From RPRC01 sp034933285 (lineage in GTDB: Bacteria; Desulfobacterota; Desulfuromonadia; Geobacterales; Geobacteraceae): DNA of 64,000 bases. Position 1 is the stretch's first letter; each line of letters begins with the position of its first letter. The DNA is taken from NCBI GenBank assembly GCA_034933285.1, contig JAYFNT010000027.1, positions 19,377 to 83,376 on the forward strand. Reading direction: 5' to 3'. Position numbers and translations under genes: made by a program. Positions 59,616 through 64,000 of the stretch are shown here, piece after piece. The notes beneath the pieces were generated by a model. It had not been told where the DNA came from. It saw only the letters and a program-made list of their open reading frames with translations, and did no database searches.

Positions 59616-60454
59616 ATAAAATCCGCGCTATTTGAAAACAGCCTCGTCTTCGGCGTTCTGCGCTCGGTCCTTGGAATGCCTGCCCCGGAATGGGCGGAAC
59701 TGGCACGGATCGAACTTGGCAGTGACATTACGCAGGGTGCGGCCCGGACAATTGATAAGAGCTGTAAGACCCCCGACTATTACCGCAAACTTGCAGCACG
59801 AAAATCCTCGACCAAGACCCTGAAAAGGATTGACGCCCTGGTTACAGTCGCCATTCAGTATATCGAAAAAGGCGCACCCGCCGAACAGGACGGATTTCTC
59901 CACCGGCTTTCAAAATTCGACACCAAGTACGGCAGAGAGTCTTTGACTCACGCGGCGCGGGAGAATGTACCCTATGCGGTGCTTCTCTATGAACGCTACC
60001 TTGGACGGCCTTTTGCCACGCACCGGGATGCGGTTTCGGAGTTGGTCGGAGAAGTCATGGAAAACGCCATTGAACAGAGACTTCGTAAAGATGGTGTTTC
60101 CTACCGCAAGACAGGTCGAGCGGAAAGAATCCCTGGATTCTGGCAGGCGCCTGATTTCTGCATACCGGATGAACTCAACCCCAGCGTGATAATCGAAGCC
60201 AAGGTCACAAGCGATGATGGAACGGCAAGGGACAAGGTGACAAGGATCAAGGAACTGGAAACCCAGAGAAACAAACATATTCAGGAGGGGAGACCGCATT
60301 ATGAGGTAGTAGCATGCATCACGGTCGGGGGTTCCGTGAAAGACGTGCCGACATGCGTGATCTGCTGCTGCGACTCAACGGCAAGGTCTTTACCGCCTCA
60401 ACTCTCGATCGGCTCATCGAGTCCACCGGAATCAGGGAATTCAAAAGTAAGTAA
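59616..60454 (+). pseudogene. Decayed PD-(D/E)xK restriction-type endonuclease gene
   Basis: The main frame from 59616 has no proper start codon (the first ATG, at 59676, lies inside a plausible domain), and the 3' end carries a frameshift near 60318-60322. One added base there joins VVACI to the frame GRGFRERRADMRDLLLRLNG, ending at TAA 60452. The centre has a nuclease-like core, APDFCIPDELNPS then VIIEAKVTSDDG (PD-Xn-EAK). The combined protein would be about 280 residues. A type II-like restriction enzyme is the best guess; no adjacent methyltransferase is visible. Confidence 0.65.
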
Positions 60455-60524
60455 TAGCAGGAGCAAAGGTGCCGCATCTTGAGAACTCAAACCCGACTCA
60501 ACACGCACTATCCCGTATTTTCCC

Positions 60525-60920
60525 TCACTGCTGACTTTTCCGTGATCGCACTCGCCGTTTCGTTCTGATTGCCACGATCACATATCCGATGAAGACAGGA
60601 AGCGCATACAAAATAGACCTGCTTACAATTGTCGGCGTAAAGATCGACAGGCTTTCAGGATAGTCATGGTAATAAAACCCCAACCTGCTCATATAGGCAA
60701 TGATGCCGTAAACGGCGCTCGCCATGAGTACGGTAAGCACGGCGATTCGGTTTGCCTTCAGAAAGAAGGACGCTGCCAACAACGTGGCAAATGTAACGAA
60801 TCCAATGATCTCTGGAGTCGAGTCGGAGCAAACGGTGTCGATCCGATATCCCAGAAATTCGATAATCACAACCAGTAAAACCATTATGACGCCGCTTGCC
60901 AAGCCTTTTAATCGACCCAT
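60525..60920 (-). CDS. Small membrane protein, candidate immunity protein
   Basis: 131 residues with about four membrane segments (e.g. GVIMVLLVVIIEFLGY, IGFVTFATLLAASFFL, SILYALPVFIGYVIVAI) and a basic C-terminus. Good GAGGTG ribosome site. It overlaps the upstream transpeptidase-like gene by 13 bases and so is translated with it. No known family. Immunity to the upstream product is inferred only from the overlap and envelope location. Confidence 0.7.
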   Translation of the reverse strand: MGRLKGLASGVIMVLLVVIIEFLGYRIDTVCSDSTPEIIGFVTFATLLAASFFLKANRIAVLTVLMASAVYGIIAYMSRLGFYYHDYPESLSIFTPTIVSRSILYALPVFIGYVIVAIRTKRRVRSRKSQQ

Positions 60921-61342
60921 AACTCGCTCACCTCAGTCTCTTGCAAGGATTTCAGAACTCTGTCCGTCAGTGAATTCCCCAAAACACCACCACCGACATC
61001 TATGCACCCTGCCGACCCGGGATAACGACCGCCATGGATATAGAAACCACCCCGGCCAATGGGTACCGGTGATCCAGATGGAGAACGGATGGCAACCCGC
61101 CAATCCCCCCAGTCTCCGTAAAGGTAATTCCGCGCGATATCATGCAACATGCCAGGATTATTTATGTCTTTTCGATAGGTAACGTACTTCCCTCTTGGAA
61201 TGGGGCCAATATTATTCAAACCTTCACACTTCGGATTGTTGGTACATTTTCCTCTGCCGCTTGTCGCTCGTACAACATAGGTTCCCTTTGAATCGGTAAC
61301 AGTCAACCTCCCCAAGGCAGGGGTAAAATGTAAGGCTGCCAT
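60908..61342 (-). CDS. Tlde1/DUF2778-like L,D-transpeptidase-type protein
   Basis: 144 residues from ATG 61342 (AAAGGAG 7 bases upstream; a second ATG at 61348 is too close). The C-terminal motif GGFYIHGGRYPGSAGCIDVG has the His and Cys of the L,D-transpeptidase/YkuD catalytic site (HG...S-x-GC), and SNNIGPIP-like and GKYVTY segments fit DUF2778/Tlde1. Tlde1 proteins are known type VI secretion effectors that attack peptidoglycan precursors. There is no signal peptide or secretion marker domain, so delivery is unclear. It is followed by a membrane protein. Confidence 0.75.
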   Translation of the reverse strand: MAALHFTPALGRLTVTDSKGTYVVRATSGRGKCTNNPKCEGLNNIGPIPRGKYVTYRKDINNPGMLHDIARNYLYGDWGDWRVAIRSPSGSPVPIGRGGFYIHGGRYPGSAGCIDVGGGVLGNSLTDRVLKSLQETEVSELWVD

Positions 61343-61348
61343 GCGCAT

Positions 61349-61766
61349 TCTCCTTTGATATCTTCATTGATGCCCCTCCAATCGGTTTAGAATATACTCA
61401 AGAATAAGACTTTGGTCAATGTTTTTTAAATATATTTAATTTGTTTGTGCAAATTTTTTCGGTGGCTGTGAAATAGGCGGGCCAAACGCGAGAAGTAAAT
61501 ATTTATACGATAAATGTTCATGTGCAGGAAAAACCTGTTCACTAACATTGCATTGACAAAAAAAGGGTCTTTCTTTAAAAGTCAGTCTATAGATTGCGGG
61601 GAAATTCGGATTGACCGCAGTTTTCCTTACGTACAATGTTTCCGCAACGATAGCCGGAATTGCCCCGGGGAATACAAACCAGGCACTGAAAAGGCGTCAG
61701 AATCAAGTTACCGAGACACCGTGACCGGCTTTTGTCATTACTCCATCAGAAAAAGGAACCGCTACC
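61349..61766. other. AT-rich intergenic region
   Basis: About 420 bases without a supportable gene. The part 61390-61570 is distinctly more AT-rich than the flanks, which may mark an acquired segment or just promoters for the flanking divergent genes. Confidence 0.35.
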
Positions 61767-62153
61767 ATGAGCATCGACATGAAAAGCAGAAAAGCCCGTC
61801 CCCGCAGATTCGAGCATATGAGGGATCCGCTCCTGTCTCGCTCACAGTTTATCATCCGGCAAATCCGTTACCTAGGCTTTGCAGTATCCTTTATCGCCGG
61901 ATCGTTGTTAGCCGGCATCTGCGGGTATCATTTCCTTGAGAGACTCACATGGATAGACTCGTTCCTCAATGCATCCATGATCCTGGGGGGCATGGGACCG
62001 GTTTCACCGCTGCAGACTGTGTCGGGGAAAATATTCGCCGGATGCTATGCCCTGTATTCCGGCCTTGCAGTGTTGGTTGCTGTGGGCATCATAACCGCCC
62101 CCACTATCCACAGATTTTTGCACCGCTTCCATCTCGAGGACAAGGAAGTCTGA
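61767..62153 (+). CDS. Two-transmembrane channel-like membrane protein
   Basis: 128 residues. An arginine-rich N-terminus (about 35 residues) is followed by two membrane segments (LGFAVSFIAGSLLAGICGYHF; FAGCYALYSGLAVLVAVGII). Between them, WIDSFLNASMILGGMGPVSPLQT resembles a re-entrant pore helix. This looks like two-TM ion-channel relatives, but the K+ selectivity filter (TVGYG) is replaced by GGMGPV. Ribosome site AAAAGGAA. Function not assigned. Confidence 0.6.
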   Translation: MSIDMKSRKARPRRFEHMRDPLLSRSQFIIRQIRYLGFAVSFIAGSLLAGICGYHFLERLTWIDSFLNASMILGGMGPVSPLQTVSGKIFAGCYALYSGLAVLVAVGIITAPTIHRFLHRFHLEDKEV

Positions 62154-62482
62154 GATGATGTCACCCGCTGTCTTCTGGCAGTTCAGACTTTCGGAAAACC
62201 GCTTTGCCTGCCCTTCGACATCTGGGCTCTTGCTCCCACAGCCCTGTCGGCAGTTATTCGACAAATCCTACCGACTGTTTATAATCAATTGTAAACGCAT
62301 TGACTGATGAATCGATAAAACAAAAATACCTGAAAACTGCGCGAAAGCGGGAAGCCCGAAGCTGACGGCAACTGTTCAGTCCTGATCGTGCTTCATTGCG
62401 CTTGCCGAGTGAAGTTAACCGATAAGTGGCGCCTGTTTTCGCTTGCCTGTTACTGGGCTCAAACTATTAAAGGGAGTGAGCT
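62154..62482. other. Intergenic region upstream of GGDEF gene
   Basis: About 330 bases. Nothing recognisable; searched by eye for a c-di-GMP riboswitch pattern and none was found. Confidence 0.35.
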
Positions 62483-63334
62483 GTGGTGTTTGCAGGTTTC
62501 GCCCAATCCAGATCCAATTTCCTCTTCATCATTCTTGGGATTTTGACCATACTCATCATTGGATTCCTGGATTATCTGACCGGGAGTTTTCCCCTTTCAA
62601 TATTCTACCTGATCCCGATAGGTATCATAACCTGGCAGACAGGAATACCGACCGGAATTCTCACATCCATAGCCTGCGCATTGATATATTTTTTCGACTC
62701 CTACACTGACCAGAATTTTTCCGCGGGCACTTCCCTTGTGTACTGGAACTCAGCTATCATTCTGGGATATTTCCTGATTTTCATGTACGGTCTGCACAAA
62801 ATGAAATCCACGCTGGAACGGGAAAAGCTCTACGCGCGAACTGACTACCTGACAGAGGCATTCAACAGCAGGGCTTTTGGTGAGTATGCCGACAGTGAAA
62901 TAAACAGATCGCGCAGATTCGGCCGCCAGCTCACCATCGCCTATTTGGATCTGGATGATTTCAAACTGATAAACGATGAATTTGGACACAAAGCAGGGGA
63001 TGAGCTGCTGTGTCTCGTGGCAAGGACCATAAAGGGGAATCTGCGGAAAAACGATATCGTTGCCCGTATAGGAGGGGATGAATTTGCGGTCCTTCTTCCC
63101 GAGACAACTTCAGAACAGGCGAAAACCGCGATAGACAAGGTCTTGGAAAAACTGTCCCATGCAATGCTGATTCATCGGACGTCGGTGACCTTCAGCATCG
63201 GGGTGGCAACCTTCTTAAGGCCTCCCTCGTCGGTTGACGAAATGATCGGTATAGCTGATTCGATCATGTACTCATCTAAAACAGAAGGTAAGAACCATAC
63301 CAAGTATGCAGTGATCAAGGAAGACGCATCCTGA
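62483..63334 (+). CDS. Membrane-bound diguanylate cyclase (GGDEF)
   Basis: 283 residues from GTG 62483, with AGGGAG six bases upstream. The first ~110 residues contain three or four membrane segments (FLFIILGILTILIIGFLDYL; IPTGILTSIACALIYFF). The GGDEF domain has an intact A-site (RIGGDEFAVLLPE) and an RxxD inhibitory site (RKND) five residues before it. It is predicted to make c-di-GMP with product inhibition. The membrane domain may sense an unknown signal. Confidence 0.93.
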   Translation: MVFAGFAQSRSNFLFIILGILTILIIGFLDYLTGSFPLSIFYLIPIGIITWQTGIPTGILTSIACALIYFFDSYTDQNFSAGTSLVYWNSAIILGYFLIFMYGLHKMKSTLEREKLYARTDYLTEAFNSRAFGEYADSEINRSRRFGRQLTIAYLDLDDFKLINDEFGHKAGDELLCLVARTIKGNLRKNDIVARIGGDEFAVLLPETTSEQAKTAIDKVLEKLSHAMLIHRTSVTFSIGVATFLRPPSSVDEMIGIADSIMYSSKTEGKNHTKYAVIKEDAS

Positions 63335-63515
63335 GCAGGAAAACTTCAAACAGCCTGTCGGCCTGTCAGACCTTCCCTCCTTATTTGAAAAAAATTGATG
63401 CAAATCAATGCCAGCCTCAAGATTTTCGATATAGTCATCCCATCGATGTGAAAAAACCATCAAGTGACCAGACACCCAGCGATAGGTGGGGGAAAACACG
63501 AAACGGAGGATAAAC

Positions 63516-64000
63516 ATGTTCTGTCATCAGTGCGAGCAGGCGGCGAAAGGGATCGGATGCGACGTAATGGGAGTATGCGGCAAGAAGCCTGAGGTTGCGG
63601 CCCTGCAGGACAACCTGCTCTATGGCCTGAAGGGGCTTGCTTTCTTCGCAGACAAAGCGCGCAAGCTGGGTGCGAAAGAACAGGCAATCGACGTCTTCAT
63701 GCTGGAAGGGCTGTTCGCCACCGTCACCAACGTGGATTTCGACCCGGCGCGACTGGAAGCGACCATCAATAAATGCTTCGAAATGAAGGAAAAAGCCAAA
63801 GCACTCTACGAAGAAGCCTTCACGAAAGCAAACGGCATCAAGGCCCGCCAGTTTCCGGACGGTCCGGCAGCCTGGGCGCCTGCGGCGGACCTGGTGAAGC
63901 AGGGTGAGCAGTACGGCATCCTGGCGCTGCACGAGAACGAAGACATCCGTTCCGCAATAGAGATTTTGACCTATGGCCTGAAAGGGATGGCCGCCTACGC
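63516..64000 (+). CDS. hcp: Hydroxylamine reductase / hybrid-cluster protein, partial
   Basis: ATG at 63516 after a good GGAGGA ribosome site; 161 codons lie in the window and no stop is reached. The N-terminal cysteine motif MFCHQCEQAAKGIGCDVMGVCG is that of hybrid-cluster proteins, followed by DNLLYGLKGLAFFADKARKLG. These proteins carry a hybrid Fe-S-O cluster and act in NO or hydroxylamine detoxification. The rest lies beyond the window. Confidence 0.95.
   Translation, partial: MFCHQCEQAAKGIGCDVMGVCGKKPEVAALQDNLLYGLKGLAFFADKARKLGAKEQAIDVFMLEGLFATVTNVDFDPARLEATINKCFEMKEKAKALYEEAFTKANGIKARQFPDGPAAWAPAADLVKQGEQYGILALHENEDIRSAIEILTYGLKGMAAY

Noticed and set aside
62160..62480. c-di-GMP (GEMM) riboswitch before the GGDEF gene
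   Set aside because: The conserved GEMM core and tetraloop-receptor pattern were not found by eye.
1..64000. CRISPR arrays, insertion sequences or prophage
   Set aside because: No regularly spaced direct repeats, transposase or phage structural genes were seen in the window.

Overview
The window looks like a chromosome segment from a Geobacterales-type bacterium (Geobacter / Pelobacter propionicus-like Desulfuromonadia). Grounds: moderately high GC, a complete uninterrupted dcw cell-division and wall cluster, a PASTA-bearing FtsI, a FolE2-type GTP cyclohydrolase, a Geobacter-like hydrogenase set, and an acetyl-CoA/acetate fermentation gene set. This placement is inference from protein similarity by eye, not from a database search.

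Layout. Positions 1-1741 hold the start of a PAS-domain protein and an OmpA-type lipoprotein. Positions 2256-20431 hold a 16-gene dcw cluster on the minus strand (mraZ, rsmH, ftsL, ftsI, murE, murF, mraY, murD, ftsW, murG, murC, murB, ddl, ftsQ, ftsA, ftsZ). It is driven by a clear sigma70 promoter followed by 10-bp-spaced MraZ boxes. Positions 20763-24391 hold two small accessory proteins, RNase P RNA, a zinc-ribbon coiled-coil protein, a NIF3-family protein and a CAU tRNA. Positions 24445-30895 encode a six-subunit Ech-type membrane [NiFe] hydrogenase plus hypA (frameshifted at an A10 tract) and hypB.

Positions 31426-37223 carry a divergent folE2, a CoA-acylating aldehyde dehydrogenase, pta and ackA. 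Positions 37622-43272 carry a HoxEFUYH-type NAD(P)-linked [NiFe] hydrogenase followed by a decayed maturation-protease gene. From 43656 onward come a PhoU-like helical protein, a zinc-dependent phospholipase C-like protein, an HtrA lipoprotein protease, an AEC transporter, ElbB, a TolC/MFP/RND efflux operon, a DUF47-Pit phosphate module, UppP, RadC, a decayed restriction-type nuclease, a Tlde1-like L,D-transpeptidase/effector-like gene overlapping a small membrane protein, a two-TM channel-like protein, a GGDEF protein, and the start of hcp.

How the genes fit together. The aldehyde dehydrogenase, Pta and AckA give a route acetaldehyde -> acetyl-CoA -> acetyl-phosphate -> acetate + ATP. The two hydrogenases (Ech, probably ferredoxin-linked and ion-translocating; Hox, NAD(P)H-linked) would balance electrons. 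Both hydrogenase loci contain a damaged maturation gene (hypA by frameshift, the Hox protease by internal deletion), which is the most notable functional puzzle here. The second accessory feature of interest is the 59.6-61.4 kb interval, where a broken nuclease lies beside a candidate effector/immunity pair. A family of dispersed palindromic repeats is also visible, the best copy sitting inside the hox operon.
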